Origin: Patiria miniata
Lineage: Eukaryota; Echinodermata; Asteroidea; Valvatida; Asterinidae
DNA: 64,000 nt
Reading direction: 5' to 3'
NCBI RefSeq assembly: GCF_015706575.1
Contig: NW_024037059.1
Span: 32,002,129 to 32,066,128, forward strand
The position numbers and the translations under genes are program-made. Below are positions 42,101 to 57,100 of this stretch, piece by piece (positions within the stretch are counted from its first letter, which is position 1; the number at the start of each line of letters is the position of its first letter). Under the pieces are notes generated by a model. The model was not told the DNA's origin. It saw only the letters and a list, made by a program, of their open reading frames with translations, and did not search any database.

Positions 42101-45100
42101 CTTTGGAGTAGGCAAGTTGGGATTGGTTTTGGTGTCGAAAGGTTAAAGGTCAAGGTCACCGTGGTGAGTTAAAGGTAAGTGGTTTCTGGATGATAACTTG
42201 AGTTGGAAATGAGATTTTGGTGTCTAACTTAGGTAGGGGGTTGCCCTTGGGTACAGGCAGGTTGGGATTGCATAGCTGCCAACTAGTACGATTTTTTCGT
42301 AATTATTACGAATTGTTTTTTAAATTACGAAAATACGATTTGTCACTAAAACATTACGAATTTCTCATTTTCTACCTAACGAAAAAAAAAAATGTAAAGT
42401 ATCGTTTTTTGACCGAAAACTTCTGGCGAAATGTCGCGATAATGGATGGACTGGTGACCAGTCTAATAAGAATGCAGTCAAGTACCTGATAGACATCAAT
42501 ACAGTGTGCGCAGTGGAGTACTTGAGGACCAGACTAAAAATATTTTTCAATGGTGTGTCATTTGTGTGCATCTCGTGGATGTGTGATTGTGTGTACTGTA
42601 TGTGAGTACTTTTCAGTGACGATCTTGAGCACATTTAGTCGCTTATTGCCAGAATGAGACCCATCAGTTCGAGATTTTAATCATGGAATTTAATAAAAGT
42701 ATGGTTGGAATAATTGGTAAAAGAGTTTGAGTTTGTCACAACAGACAGAAAAGATAAATCAGCATGCGTTTGCAAGGTATGTTGGCGGGATATTTCTATT
42801 GCAAACGGTGGCCATAGATCATTGTGTGTAAAAACATGATACGAACTCGAAACTCAACATCGATAGCATGCATCTCCAAAAAAATATGCGCACATGTTAT
42901 TGATGTTATTATTTATTTGACTTCAACAAACAAATACAGACATTAAAATAAAATTAATTTAATTTTTTTTTTTTTTTTAATTTTTTTTTTTTTTTTTTTT
43001 TAAATTATCTTTTGGCCTACAGTACATTATTATTCACAACAAGAAGGGTATGCACATGTATGTGTACATGTAAACCATGTACCTGTACTCAATGTTGGTA
43101 AAGCTTTTGTTAAAACGAGAAGTTGAAAATGACCGCGCGGGTTGATTACTAATTGGGATTTTGAAATGTTGGCAGCTATGGCATTGGTTTTGGGGTCAAA
43201 GGTCAAGGTCACTGTGGTGAGTTAATGGTTTCTGCATGATAATTTCAGTTAGACATGATATTTGAGTTTGGAATGTCAGTTTGCCCTCTTCGACAAACTT
43301 CGGCTGAGGGGTTTCAACAGCAACGCTGTTGTTTTTTTTTTTTTTTAACCCAGAGATCTAACATCGAAAAATGTTCTATTATTAGCTCAAAAACTTCTAG
43401 ATGTGCTTTCAAAATATTCCATATTTTCCAGAACTATTCTGTGGTCCTCTCGTTAAAGTTATCTTGAGAGTCTCAACTCTGTCTACAATTGTTGATACAA
43501 TGTAGTAATGTTTGTGAACAACATGTTTGAAGTTGCTTGTCTGTTGATATCCATAGTTTGAGCTGTCAGCTGGCCTGGCGAACCTTGGTAACACATGCTA
43601 CTTGAACTCCACAGTGCAGTGTCTACACAGCATTCCAGAGCTTAGAGACTCATTGAAAAGGTAACACACAAATTATTTTGAATTCAGTCTTCAAGATCTT
43701 ATCCACTTCAGTTCTCTTCCCCCACAGAAATCTGTCCCTCAAGGGTAAAGGGAATGATTGAAATACTAGGCAAGTCTATATTAAAGCTGTTCCCAGAGTG
43801 TACACAATTCTAGTCAATTGATTCAGAATGGTTATTCACTGCAAGACTTGTCATGCATCTGCTGTGCATAATGGGCCATGTAGGTGTCAATAAATTGACA
43901 CCTACATGAAACATTGATAATAATCAATATATTAAACTAGAGTTATGTTTGTGGAAAAACACACAGCTGTTTCGGTAACTTTTCGTGACGTGACATGTAA
44001 AGTTTCAACTAGTTCCATCCAGGAAGGATGTGTAGTTCTGTTTATAATAAATGGCGTCATATAATATGTGATTTCATTCTGATAGGGCTTTGAATTATGA
44101 TGTCACATTTCACGTGATTAGGGCCAATGATTTTCCGCGATCACGGAAAACGGACGGAATTCGCGGAATCTGCTCCTCGAAACGGAAAACGGAATTGAAT
44201 CTGAAGAAAATAATTTCTGCAATTTTATTGATAAAAAAACATAATTTCGTTAAATTTATTGAGTACAAAACGAATTATTGATGATTGATAGAACAGATGA
44301 GCCATACAACAAATGAGCAGTGTTTATATCACGATTTTGGGGGGACAAAAACGTTCAAGATCAGAGCAATAAATGTTACGAGATCATTACCGTAGTACGC
44401 GTAGTCATGGGAGTGACAGTCCCGACGCATGCCGCACCTGTCGGTCAGGGCAACGGTGAAAATCATCACACTCACGGCATGCTCTCGCGGGTCTCTTTTG
44501 CTCCATCGGCAGGTTTATTTTTCTCTGTTCAATCAATCAACCATTCGTATAACATCTAACTTTGGCTCTATTGAAATGCATGTTGTGCTTAGGTCCAAAA
44601 TCTACCGTGTGTTCTTATTCCTCCATGTGTAAACTATCCTATTTTGTCACTAACGTTAGCCCGAAAACAAAATGGCGGACATGAATTTCGCTTCGGCCAG
44701 CTGATGTGTGTGACGTCATTGGATTGGCCTGTACGGCTATTGCATGTTTCTTGCGTGTGTGGCAGTGGCAGTGCAGTATACGACTTAACTGTGGTGAAGT
44801 TAAATACTATGTCTGTACATTGGCCGTTGATAAAATAGAAATCTTTTTGGGGCAGTTTTCCCGCGCTCCAACCAAACGACTATTTCATTATCGTCTTGGA
44901 ATTATTTACTGTGTACATGGTATATGTTTAAATGCCTTTTTATGTATTGAATAAATGTGAAACGGAATTTTTCAGCCTGAAACGGAATTCAGGATTTTTA
45001 AAAAAGGAATTTGCACTTTTCTAAAACAGAAAATCATTGGCCCTACGTGATGACGTCATGATGACCTCACATCAATTTTGATCTATAACTATATTTATTT

Positions 45101-48100
45101 GGAAATAACAACTTAGCCAGAGCATACATCGTTGAAAGCAAGCTCACACATTTCACCAATTTTAAATTACAAGGCACTTCCGGTTTCAACCGGAAGGAAA
45201 GGTCACATGATTTTGTACATAGAATCAAAAACGAAGACCCTGGATTATTCTATTAATTCCCGCAAAAGTCATGTTCAGGTCTCTCACGGTTGATTTTGTA
45301 TTGATTTTCAAAGATTAAATCTAGTAATCTTTAACGTGACGTCACGTGACCCATGATGACGTCATCATGGCGTCACTTCATTTTTCATCTATAACACATA
45401 TACATATATACCAACTTTCAACCCAATCAGACCTTTAGTTCTGGAGATATAGGCCTTCAAAATATGTACTTTGAATGTGACGTCACATGTCACGTGATGA
45501 CGTCATCGTGACGTCACTTGGATTTTCATCTATAGCACTTCCCGGTTTAGGTACATACCAACTTTCAACCCAATCGAACCTGCCATGGTGACGTCCAGGG
45601 TTGTAGCCACGCCAGGCGGCGGCGGGCGGGGCCGCCTAGCTCTCCAAATCTCCGCCTGGCACTCGGAGTAATTTTGAGCCTGACCGCCCGGCACATATTT
45701 CAGTCCCTGAGTTGGTAGAATTTCTGAAACATCTAAAAAAATCTGATGTATGTCCATATCTTTAGCAATCATATGATATTTTCTGTGTTTAATTCCTTGT
45801 TTTAAACCGCAAAAACACCGAAGTGAGCTTACAATGGACCGATCCAGTAAGCCCCTCCCACTGCGCACGTGGGCAAATTAACACGTGCTCCTCTCCAATG
45901 CCACACTGCATTTTCCTGCCGCGCGCATCATACGCGCGTGCACGCATGTCGGACTTTTGTGCACGCATGTCGGTCATAAATCACGGCTGTGATTGGTCAG
46001 AATACCATGGGGCGGTGCTTACTGGATCGGTCCATTACGCACCAAGCCGGGCCTTGATGAACGACGGCGGCATTATGACAGACCCCATTAGTTAAAATCA
46101 TCGCGAACTTAGTTTTAGTCTCTTTCACCAGTCGTTATTGGAGTGCTTCAACGGTAGAAACACAGGGCATAACACTGATCGGAGCCTTCTCCGGCTGGAC
46201 AAAAGTTAAAACATTGACACTGAGGTGACATGGAAAAATCACAGTGTCGCACGTACGTGCGTGCGAATATGCAATGGTACACAGTGTACGTACCGCACTG
46301 TACCGTCCGCTAGCATGGCCGGTCGGGAACGGGTAGCCTTGTGAACGATCCAGTAGATAAACTCATTATGTTGTGCGATTTTCGGAGGTTTCAAATTTAG
46401 TTGTACAAAATGCAATGCTTTAAAAATCGTGATGATTATCTCCAGGATAGCGAAGAGGGCATTAGCGAAACATTTCACTGGCATTTGTTGGAAGAGAAAG
46501 ACGATATTTTCCTGATTTTTCCCCACGTATGAATGCAAGTGGAGTGAGTGCAGTTGTGTGGTTGAATGTGCCCTTGTCTTTCGGACTTTTCCCTCGGCTT
46601 TCTCAAGTAAGAAGTGAACTTCTTTATTGATGACTCCATTACTCTAACCGTAATTCAGGCGTTTTATGCAATGAAAACTCTGACCATTTTTTTTTCATGG
46701 TAAAATTTTGTTTGAATCAAAATAAAGCAGGAGTTTGTGTTCGGAAATTGGGCATGTAGTGTATTGTACATGCATGTACATGTGTGTTTACTGCAGCGCG
46801 GCCCAGATTTCGGACACGTATTTTGTTCGGCCTATTTTCTGATTTTTTTCGCCATATGCCAGTTTCATCTCTGTAAGGGTACACAAATGTGCTTACAAAA
46901 CCATCTTTTGATTTTTTCTTAATTCTGTTCATTAATCTAAATACTGATTTACAATAATGAACAGATTGTATGAGCATGGAGGAATAATGAGACAAATGTT
47001 GTTTCATTCTGTGTTCATCTTTATTTAATGATAATTCAACATTTTACAAACACAAATTACACTTTATAACATCATGCTTCAAAAACTTGATTCCCCCCCC
47101 CCCCAAAAAGACCGCAAAATCCTGGAGCTTTGGGGGTTGGGGGGGGGGGGGGAGGAGCCCCCTCAACCCCGCCAGGGCGTTGCCCTTTGACCCCTGGCCG
47201 TGACCCGCAAGAGCTCCTCTCGCTACGCTTCGCCAAAATATTACCCGGCACTAAATTTGGCCTGGTGACAACCCTGGTGACGTCAATGTTTGGCACACAA
47301 CTTCAGATGCTGGTCCAAGTGTATGCCGAGTATAAAGGCGATCAGATTGATTTTAGTGGCCAAAGTGACTTTGAACCCAATCGGACCTGTAGTTCTTGTA
47401 ATACGGGCCTATAAAATATGTCGTGTGATGACGTCATCATTACGTCATTTTAATTTTCATCTATAACACATCCTGGTCTGGGTACATACCACTTTTCAAC
47501 CCCATCGGACCTGTAGTTTAGGAGATATAGGCCTTCAAAATATGTTTATTTTATATGACGTCATATGTCACGGGATGACATCATGACGTCAAGTGAATTT
47601 TCATCTATAAGACATCCCGGTCTAGGTACATACCAACTTTCAATCTAATCGGACCTGTAGTTCTGGAGATATAACCCAATCTGTCAGATCTAGCTGAATT
47701 TTGCTAGAAAATGGTCACAACAGAAAAATCGCATATAATGTGACATCACGTGGCTCGTGATGACGTCATGATGACGTCAATGTTCAGCACATAGCAGCAG
47801 GTGCTAGTCTAAGTGTGTGCCAAGTAAAAAGGCAATTGGATTGATTTTAGTGCCTAAAGTGCCGGGGACAAAAAAACGTTTTCAAATGCTATGGGCAAAA
47901 ATGACTGAAAATGAAAAAAAAAATGAAGTTAAAAAAAAAAAATCTTAATGAAAACAAAGGCTGTTTCGGCCAGTTGCCGAAACAGCCAACAAGGCTATAT
48001 AACTTCAGTTTGCGGTAACATCATGTGGTTGTGTCTACTTTCGCTCAGTAGATTAAGTTCCAATAAGAACTGTCCTACTAGTTCAAAAAAAAGGAACTTG

Positions 48101-51100
48101 TCCTGCTTATTATCTACTTTTGCTAAGTACATTGGAAGTGGTGGGACTTCTCACAATTACCTTCACTGAGGCTGAGTGACATAAGTTTGGTCTCAACGTT
48201 TCGACTAGCCTGCTCTAGTCATGTTTAAAATCTTAAAGAAGGCTTCATCTTGCCCTGCTACACAGGGGGAGACAGCTTTGCCGCCTGTCCCCCACATCAC
48301 GGGTGATACCCGCTTCACGAGTGATCAACTTGTGAATGATCAACTTTGAAAGTGTAGTTTCAAAATGCTCCTATTTTAACCAGTAGGCCCCTATTAATTT
48401 CCAGGGCTGAAATTCAGACTTACATGTGTGTAATATCCCTTACATAAAATACTTCAATTTTCGACGGATCAACACACCTTGGAAATTCCTAGTTTTTGAG
48501 TAAAATCCATATATCTATTTCGTGATAAACTTGTGGAGACGTATCACCTATAGAAATTGCTCTGTGGAGACGTATTGTTGACAAGATGTGTTGTTCCCTA
48601 TTATACCCATGTCTCCACAGGGTACCGTGTAACAGATCACACAGCCTTACACACACATATTTATGGAGAAGACCTTTGTTTCCCTTCTTTTGTTTTTCTT
48701 TGTTCCTGTTGAAATCTCAAACTCCACAGCATTTCCCTTATGGGATAGATTGATTTCTGAAGATTTCCTATGGGGCCTGTTGTTCTATTGTGCTTTCTAC
48801 CCCATAAGGAATCCTGTACACATATGTACACCCACTCTTGTTCCGTAGTTGTGGGGACTACACACGAGTTGTCCCATGATACTATGGAGACCAAAGACGC
48901 TGTGTGGACAGCAGAAAGTTCCCATAACTCAGTCCTAATTTGCCTAACAATAACAAACTTCTCCATAACACGGTAACTGCCCGCCAACACACACAAGTGT
49001 GTATTTGCCTGCAATCGGGGACCCGTCTGTCCCTCTTTTGTTCGTACTTTAACTTTTTAGGAAGACTCCCATATGTTTTGTACACGATTGCCAAATTAGG
49101 GACCTTTGGGAATTGGGGACCCTATTGTCCTCTATTGTTCAACGTCCCCTAATGAATGCAGAAACAAACTCATACATACAGCATACACACCCTTTGCTCT
49201 TGACAGTACAGCAGTGATTTCCTTTCATTTTAAACATGGAGAGATAAGACATTATAAGTTCATGCCAAGCAAACAGTTGGATATTAGGCCTATGCTCTTT
49301 GCATATATCCTGACGTTTAAGATCTGTCAATAATATTTGAATTTTCCTTAGAAAAAAAATATGTATGACTAACGTGCATTTAGTGGTGTGCACGACTTAA
49401 AGGGAATGTACAACATTTGCTTTTGCTGTAATTTTCAGAAATGGATGGATTTGGGGGTTAGTATTTTAGAGCACATATTGTTACACTGACTTGTTTGGAG
49501 TTTTGTGTTCGTAGATCCTGGAAAAACCAAGAAAAACAATCATGTTTCTGGAGTCTGGTTTCCCGACCCCACTTTAGATGAAACGTAGCAATTGATAGAC
49601 GTCGGAGAATTGGAAGGTCAGGGAACCAGTCCAGCTGGCTTGTACCCGTTAATTGGTGTGTAATCGATTGTAAACAAAATGCGGACTCACTAAATATGGT
49701 AAATTGGGGCAGAATTTGAAAAAAAAGCCATTTTTTTTTCCAAAGTGATACAAAAATACCACTTTTCTTGAAAATATCAGCACACCACGTGCCACGATTT
49801 CACAGAATGCCTTTGACTGTCATTCACTAGCAGTCCAGCAAGGTATTTCAGTTTTGTATTTTGATGTTTGCAAATGTTGTATACTCCCTTTAAATTCTAC
49901 ATTTTGTATCATTAGACTTAAATAATTTCCCGTTTTAATTAAAGCATATTGTAATAATTTCATATATTTTATATAATAATAATAATAGTGGGTATTTATA
50001 AAGTGCACGTATCCACCAGGACTGGTACTCAAGGTGCTACATCATTATTACCCCTGCTCATTGGGCCCATGAAACATTCCAAACCATCTCAGCTCCCTGA
50101 GGAGTATACAGCTCGATGCAGCCTATTAGGCACAAGGAAGCTAATTCAATTGCAATAACCATCTCTGCCCTCACAGGTACCCATTTATTCCTGGGTGGAG
50201 AGAAGCAATGAGTGACAAAGTGCCTTGCCCAAGGGTACAAGCACCATGACCCCAGGCTGGACTCGAACCCACAACCTGCAGCTTTACCCGCAGACCACGA
50301 ATCCAATGCCCTTAACCACGAGACCACAGCACTATGTGTTGATTGTACTGTATATTTGCTCAGACTTGTGGTTCACCTGTTTTCTTGTATTACTGCCATA
50401 GGTTTGATGGGCATATCAATCCATCTATGGTGAGTGTGCAGCCAGCTGAGTCCATCACAGCAGCCATGAGGGAGCTATTCAGTGCTATGGAAAAGGCTAC
50501 TGATGGAATCCAACCAATATTCCTGTTACAGCTACTTCACCTGGCCTTCCCACAGTTTGCAGAGAAGACTGAGCATGGTGTCTTGCAACAGCAGGTAAAT
50601 TGGGTCAAAAGCTATGGCTCAGGCCAACTATTTTAGTTGTCTGCTGTGGTAAACGAGGTTGTTGTGTTCAAATCTAAACCAGGTAGGCTCTTGATGTTTC
50701 AGAGTACATTGCTTATAACGCCACCTCCATCATGACCCAAAACCATGCGTCTACAAGTCACTTATTTCTTAGAAACAAAAGAGGTTTCATAATCATACAT
50801 ATCAAATTAGGTTTTGCCCTTCACCGAGGTATAAACACTGTATACTCAGTGTGTTACTTCCCGAGTGGAAGTTGGAAAAAAATCACTCGGGTGGGACTGA
50901 ACCCACGACCTCCTGCTTTCTAGTGCAGATGTCTTACCACTCGACCACCAAGCTGCACTAGAAAGTAGGAGGTCGTGGTTTCGAGCAGCCGTATTGATTT
51001 TACCACACATGCGCATCTGGGCCTGACTCTACAATCCATGCAATACAGGTTGACTCATTGCATGTGTCATTTTCTAAGATTCATATTGTTCAATAGTCCC

Positions 51101-54100
51101 CTCCCTGTTTAAACTTTTAAATGTTTAGCCGTCGTATGAACTATCCATGTTGACGGAAGGAGCCTACACACAAAATGACTTGGTTGTACGGATGTGGCGA
51201 TGTATGCTGAACATGCCACAATGCTCGATTACGTATAAGAGCCTCGAAAAACTCCCTTGTAAATTACCCAAATGGCCACGACTCGACACGAGATATGCAA
51301 GTCTTTTCATCTCCACTCACTGGACTGTTAATGACAATACTTCTTTTGACGCGTTTAAGTCAGAGAATACACTCGCAAGTGTGGATTCTTAATTTACAAA
51401 TTACGAATCCACACGTTCTCGTGTATTCTCCTTAACATACACACATGTACATGTAAGTGAGCCACTGACAATCAGCCTCACCAACCTTATCTACAAAATA
51501 GATAATTCGGAATGGGCTGTCCTTTCACATAACAAGCTTCTAATCGCTGTACACAAGCAAAGAACATTCCATAAATCTCAAAGACTCAAAGCTGAACTGA
51601 AAGAAACACTTTGTCATGATCAGGAGATAAAGTTTTATCAATGTGGACAATGGGGCTGCCAATCACTCACTGGAAGTTTTTTTTTTTCAGTACTAGGACA
51701 AATTTATTTTACATGGGTTTTTTCAAAGACTTTGGCATAGTAGTTTCTATAAAAAAAAAAATGGTGGATACATAAAAATTAAACTTCATCTGCGTTTTCT
51801 TTTATGGAAAAAATCAAGACACAATCAGATTGTTTGAAACTACAGTATTTTAGGGGCAACACTGGGGCATTGAAAAAGTCAAAACACAGTAACTGTTTAA
51901 ATTATACATGAGTGACCTAATAGACCTTTATCATGTTGCCACCATTTCAGTCATGTTCCCTGTATCCAATAACAGTACTGAATGATAATGTTTTTGTGCA
52001 AAAAGGAACCAGACTATTGGTCCTTCAAGCCTCGCTTGGTTACATTGATTTGAATGGGAAAAAAATCAAATGGCTGCAACATGATAATGGTCTATAGCGG
52101 GCAGTTATTGAAACCGTATAAACTCAACTACCTTGAATGTAATCAAGTAGTGTGGTGCTTACATGTACGTTAGTTGTTTGTGAAAAAAAATGTTCATGTA
52201 CAAGTCAAAGGCAGATTGCATAAACGTAGGTCCCTTTTTCATAATTTGGGTTTCGTTTAAACGTTTTGGAAAATTTGTAAACGTATTTTTTTATTTATTT
52301 TTTTAGTTTAAAGTTGTAAACGTCACATCGTAGTATGTATCAGACTCTGGCTTGTTATGCATGTGCCATTGGATTTCGGGTTCTGTAGATATTTATTTCA
52401 AAGCTTATAACATGAAGTGGTGATTTGTAGTTACATAGTGACAACATTATGATTGTTGGGCCTTGTCTTACCCGATGTTCTTTATGTGGGCACATTTTCA
52501 TGTCAACCTGACTTAACATACTTTTCAAATCGGCAAGTTGAAAAAGTGAAACTTTAAAACTGTTAAGTTAAAAGAATATTATGAAGTCATTATATTAAAT
52601 TATGTTCTTTTTAATAAGGGAATAATTGTGTGTGTTCGGGAGGTATTATAACACTCTGTTTAAGACCGGTGGGAGTCTGGATGGGTGATTATCAACATCC
52701 AGAGTCCAACCGGTCTTAAACAGAGTGTTTAATACCGACCAAGCACATATTTATTCCCATTCATAAATACCTTTTTGGGTCAAAAAAACAAATCTTTTCG
52801 GTCCAAAAACCAAAACAAGTCAAAAACTAGACGTTGCCAACCATTTTGATCAACAATTTTACTGCATGTTTTATAAAACACCCCTCTGACTCTAATATGG
52901 AATGTCCCTCTAACAACTCTTTACCTTATAAGGAGATTGGCGCGCAAGTCGCGCGTACTGCGCGATGTCGCACGGATTCACCTGGGACATTGCGTTATGA
53001 ATTTAGGACTATAAAATACTGACTCACTGGTAGTATTGCGCATGCCTACGTGAGGATTGTGAACGTTGAACCAATAAAACGGTAAGAGGCATTGGATTTT
53101 TAGGAGTCCAAATTTCATGTGACACTGGAAAAGTGTTTAACAATTTTTTCAATGGAACTGTGTGTTGGCAGTGTTTTAAAAGAAGCAGTCCTTTCTCTTG
53201 AGTGCAGTGGAAAACAACATGAAAGTAGCACCCAGCAGCAACCACACTTTCCCGTCACAAATAAGCCTTGTCATACATTAGTGTGTCTGTAGTTAGCAGT
53301 CACCTCCTTTGTGATCATAATGTCAGGCCAAGATATGAATAATCATTGCTGTTGTTTATATCTCCTAGGATGCAAATGAATGCTGGGTTCAGTTGGTACG
53401 CTTGTTACAACAACAGTTGACTGTGAATACAAACGGAGAAAACCAACCAACAGACGGTGCCTCAGCATCCAAAAAAGGCTTTATTGACCAGTACTTTGGC
53501 GGAAAGTTTGACAGCAGGTAGAAGTCAAATTTAACTTGTAACTTTCTTGTTAGGTGTTTTTACACTATACATACATGTCCTTTGACAATGTATTTGTTCT
53601 TGAGGAATATTTGTAGGCTATATCAGTGTGAAGGATTGTCTGGTTGGTGTCTTCTAAAAGAAAAACCTTCAAATAATCATGATCTACACACACCTTGCAG
53701 CCCAGTAGTGCTTGGAATGCAGGATTCATTACTGTGTGTTGAAATAACTTTGTGTGCCTGGCATGCCTTGGTTCATGGTCATAAGTATGTATGCATCAAC
53801 ACAAGTAAAGCTTAACACTTGTCCAGAGGAAAGAGCATTTTGTAACGTCATCAGCAGTGTTGTAGTACTCATACTCGGTACTCGTACTCGAGTACTACTC
53901 AAGTACTTTTTTTTAGAGTAGTCGTACTCGAATGTCAGAGTACTCGTACTCGAAATGGCGGTACTTGTAGTCAGGCAGCAAAGTACTCCTACTCGACATG
54001 TCGAAATTGTACTCATACTCAAATAGCAGTACTAAGAAAAATGGTATAGGTTGACTTACCACTGCCTTATTTTATCGATACTTTCAGTTTGAAATGGTTA

Positions 54101-57100
54101 ATTGGCTTGTGTAGAAGTCGAAGTTTCGTGACTTTCCTCTGCACACGTCCGGACAAACACAATTAACAGCTACCGGTAGCCGTGAGTGGGTCTGTATATG
54201 GGTCTGACTGGGCCTGGGCCAATTTACGTACAATGACCTATTTGCCATATGTGTGTACAATTGCCAATCATGTACGTGAATGCCAAGGTGTTACCTCATA
54301 CACACTGCGTTACATAATTACTTCTGCATTGCACACGCACGCGTCTTGCCCCGCAGAAAGTTCTGCAATCCCTCAATCTCATGTCTGGCAGGAAAGCTCA
54401 CATTAATCAAATGGTTACATTGCAGAGATTCAATATTTTACTTGCACAGTAAGTTACAAGCCTTTATGATCATTTTCTACTTGTTGGCATGATACAACAA
54501 AACAATTGTTGACTGCTGTGATGTGAGATATGTTGTTTTAACACCCTCGGCTTTGCCTCGCCTCAGGTGCTATGCACCCCCCCGGGTGTTCCAAACGCCA
54601 TATTCCACATCACACCAGTTATCAATTGTTAAATGTAAAACCACATTGTAACATGCTCACCTTCAATTCAGGGTTGATATATTTGTGCAGAGGTTTGAGA
54701 TTGTGCTTTACTTTTAGTATGAAAGCCACAGAGAAATATTACCCTTTTTAAAAATCCAAATGAACAACACAAATTATTCCAGGCTCTGAGAATTGTACTT
54801 TGTAGATCCTGCTTCATGTCTGTGATTCTTTCAAACAATAATTAGTGAGTTACATGAATTAATGGCAATACTCATATTGTATGCATGTACTTATATGTTT
54901 ATAATACTGAGTGCTCACAAAGGACAAGATTGCATTTGTGTTCTGGTGTGCTCAGATTTATGCACGTGTTCTACATAAACCCCGAGGACCGACACACAAA
55001 GGGAGAACAACAGATCCTTTCAGTCCTGGGGAGTTGGGTCTTTTGTTGGAAACGGTCCTCTGTAGTAAGTTTGTGTGCTTAGTCTATGGGAGAGTGTTAT
55101 ATTACAGGGACAAAGGGAAACACAAGGCATTGTCCTCGAGAGTATAGTTAAACAAGAGTGTATGGTTAGGATGTGTGCACAACCCTATTTTCATCTGTTA
55201 TGAGCCCAACCCTGTGAGGCAAATGCACCTAAACCTGGACACGCAGAATGTTTTAATGTTTTGTTATACTTCCTTTCAGTCTTAAATGTGTAGAAGCTCC
55301 AGAGGAAGAGGCAAGCAAGTCAACAGAGCAGTTTCTGCAGTTGAGCTGTTTCATCTCTCAGGATGTCAAGTACCTTCACACAGGACTCAAAAATGTAAGA
55401 AAAAGAGGTCATTTACTGATTTCTAATCACGAAGTCAAGGTTCAGATTTACTCAAAAGAATATGTGTATGTGTACATGAGGTGAATTTGTTGTGGGATTC
55501 CTACAAAAATAGGTTCGGGCGTATTGTAAGACCTGGAAGCAGGCCCAGTTTATCCAATCGTGCCAATAGGCACAGTAGGCACTGTGCCTAAGGCCTACGA
55601 AAAAATTGGGGCCTATGAAAAATTTGAGGGCCTACAAAAATACCACAGTGTACAAACAGGCTTTTAGAGCTCAATTTGGCCTGTCTTGCTTAGTACATCA
55701 ACATGAAATCGGTGCACTACGGCCTACGAAACACTGGTGCCTAGGGCCTACAGAACACTTAATCAGGCCCTGCCTGGAAGCATCTGAAAACAGTTTTGGA
55801 ATGCTGATAGGGGGAACTTTCGCAATTACTATGTTTCCAAAATTACTTTTTGGAAAACAAATTCATGTTAGATGCCATTTTTGGCCGAAAAGTATGACAA
55901 TGGAGATTTTGCCAAAGATGTATGTATGTCCAAAACTATTTATCAAAAGTTCTTGCATTTTTTTTGATCGGTTCCTGTGGCATCCATGACAAACACTTCA
56001 TTTGGTTAAATAGAAATAAATTGGTAAAAAGCCGCTTCAGCAGCCATCTGTGAGAAAACAGCTGTTAGGGCCAACTGGAAAAAGGGAAACTGATATTTCC
56101 AGAAAGTCTATTTTGAAATTAACAATGTTAAATTCAACACATTCTTGTGACATCCCTGACATGTACTTTGCATGTTCGATTATAGAATAAATTGAATAAT
56201 AATGCTTTTACTGGCCTTTCTTTGAGGGGGGGGGCATTTTGGAGAGAGGGACAATTCCATGGTGACTTGCGTTACATTTAACAAGGGTGCTCCGTCAACT
56301 CTGTACTGTTATGCTATTAAATCAAAGCATTGCACTTTTTGCAGGGTGGATTCTCCACAGAAGATCCCTTGAACTTGAGTGACTGAACTACACAAAGAGG
56401 CCAACAAAATAAGTTTCTTTTGGTTTGGCAATAAGGTTTTTATGGGCAACTCGTGTTACAAAAAAGACAAGGCAAAAGTTTAAATACCTGGCGTTTAAGA
56501 ATTTCCCCATTAATGTTCTGTGCACTGTTGGAATTTTGTTCATTGTCCTTACATCATTAAGATGTAAGTCATATGTCACCATACTAATTATTTCAATGTA
56601 TTCAATCATGAGATTTCGGAGGACATATTTTGGTAACTCGCATTACTGTAACTGCGTTGAGGTAACTCATGTTACAGTTTGTCCGCCCATCTTTGGTACA
56701 AGTTAAAACAAGTAAGAAACTAAATTTCAAACCCAAAAACTCTCTTGGCATAGAAAATGAACCTCTCGCTCTGCCTTCATAACAAAAACTCACAATGACA
56801 TTTGCATTTTGCATTTGAAAACAAGATGCAAATTTTACTCCTTAAAATCCATAATTTTAACCCCCTAAACAGGTTTTAGACAAAAAAAATACATTTGACT
56901 GTATTCCATCTCACTTGCACCTCAATCAAATAAAAGGCAGTGTTGTAGTACTCGTACTCAGTACTCCTACTCGGGTATTACTCGAGTACTTTTTACACCT
57001 CAGCCGAGAGGCTCGAGGGATATTGTCATCACCTAGAGCGACCGTCCGTCAGGCGGGCCGTATGTCGGGCCGTCCGTCTGTCCGGGCAGCTTAGTTTCCG

